Shown here: in pieces, positions 20,965-21,210 of the stretch | Layout of the letters: each line of letters opens with the position of its first letter | How positions within the stretch are numbered: the stretch's first letter is position 1 | DNA from: Sulfurovum sp. | GTDB lineage: Bacteria; Campylobacterota; Campylobacteria; Campylobacterales; Sulfurovaceae | Length of the DNA stretch: 21,210 bases | Direction of reading: 5' to 3' | Assembly: GCA_003978395.1 (NCBI GenBank) | Contig: QNZV01000005.1 | Location: forward strand, 1 to 21,210 | Notes under the pieces: model-generated | Database searches by the model: none | What the model was told of the DNA's origin: nothing | The model's input: the letters and a program-made list of their open reading frames with translations, nothing else | Translations under genes and position numbers: made by a program

Positions 20965-21210
20965 CTAAAAACTATAGGTAACATCCATAAAAGCCATATC
21001 GTTATTTGATACAGCATCAAAACGATTTGAACCACCAATATAGTCTACCAAGCCAATATTTGCATAAATTCCATCAGAAATATCATACTTTAGCCATGCT
21101 CTTTGGAAACCACCTTCATCCATTTTTGAACCAAATAGAGAGATAAGATAGTTTGCTTTAACCGTAGCGTTCATAAAATCTGAACTGATACGAAAAGCGT
21201 GTTGATAGTT
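20965..21210 (-). CDS. Outer-membrane beta-barrel (porin-like) protein, C-terminal part
   Basis: The open frame continues to the right edge, so only the last 81 residues are in the window; the ATG at 21174 is internal, since 12 in-frame codons precede it. The visible part alternates polar and hydrophobic residues in barrel strands (HAFRISSDFMNATVKANYL; FQRAWLKYDIS; YANIGLVDYIGG; AFMDVTYSF). It ends in Phe with the Y-S-F pattern of the C-terminal signal used by the BAM assembly machinery. GLVDYIGGSNRFD near the end resembles a turn region of bacterial porin-like proteins of unknown substrate. It is followed by a good hairpin terminator. Confidence 0.75.
   Translation of the reverse strand, partial: NYQHAFRISSDFMNATVKANYLISLFGSKMDEGGFQRAWLKYDISDGIYANIGLVDYIGGSNRFDAVSNNDMAFMDVTYSF

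Noticed and set aside
1..21210. tRNA, rRNA or CRISPR array
   Set aside because: No tRNA T-loop/anticodon arrangement, rRNA stretch or repeat-spacer pattern was found on reading both strands.

Overview
The window is AT-rich and gene-dense. Its promoters look like extended -10 boxes (T-rich stretch, TGC, TATAAT) with weak or absent -35 elements, and its ribosome sites are AAGGA-like. With the gene content (MTR kinase and isomerase plus an aldolase, a LeuC of the short type, an IS607-family element, an alpha-carbonic anhydrase lipoprotein, a Bat/MoxR operon), this points to the Campylobacterota, perhaps a Sulfurovum/Sulfurimonas-like free-living relative. That is inference from style and content; no rRNA or marker gene is present.

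Left part (1-5.6 kb, + strand): the 3' end of a hotdog-fold thioesterase-like gene, then an AAA+ ATPase of the DUF4143-like group with a nuclease-like C-terminus. A structured-looking leader precedes a three-gene set: methylthioribose kinase (mtnK), methylthioribose-1-phosphate isomerase (mtnA) and a class II aldolase overlapping mtnA by 4 bases. Together they can convert methylthioribose or 5-deoxyribose, the by-products of SAM-using enzymes and of MTA/deoxyadenosine nucleosidase, into a phosphorylated ketose and cleave it (a DHAP-shunt-like route), or begin methionine salvage. A small exported protein and a one-domain CXXC metal-binding protein follow.

Centre (5.6-11.8 kb, - strand): a tightly coupled five-gene operon in the order batA, batB-batC fusion, batD, moxR, DUF58. 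It encodes a MoxR ATPase with membrane-anchored von Willebrand A proteins, probably a periplasm/envelope maintenance system. An alpha-carbonic anhydrase lipoprotein lies upstream on the same strand with its own hairpin terminator.

Right of centre (12.0-16.8 kb, + strand): an unknown 149-residue protein and a YqiA-like esterase form a pair. A decayed IS607-family element follows. Its tnpA recombinase is frameshifted and truncated, and its tnpB has a small deletion that removes half the zinc finger and puts the last RuvC motif out of frame. leuC with its own promoter follows.

Right end (16.8-21.2 kb, - strand): a large exported protein joins a tectonin-type propeller to a histidine-rich YVTN-like propeller. 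Then come an unrecognised 389-residue coiled-coil protein with a Sel1-like tail, a stand-alone peptidoglycan-binding-fold protein, and the 3' end of an outer-membrane beta-barrel gene. Several perfect hairpins mark gene ends. No tRNA, rRNA or CRISPR array was seen.
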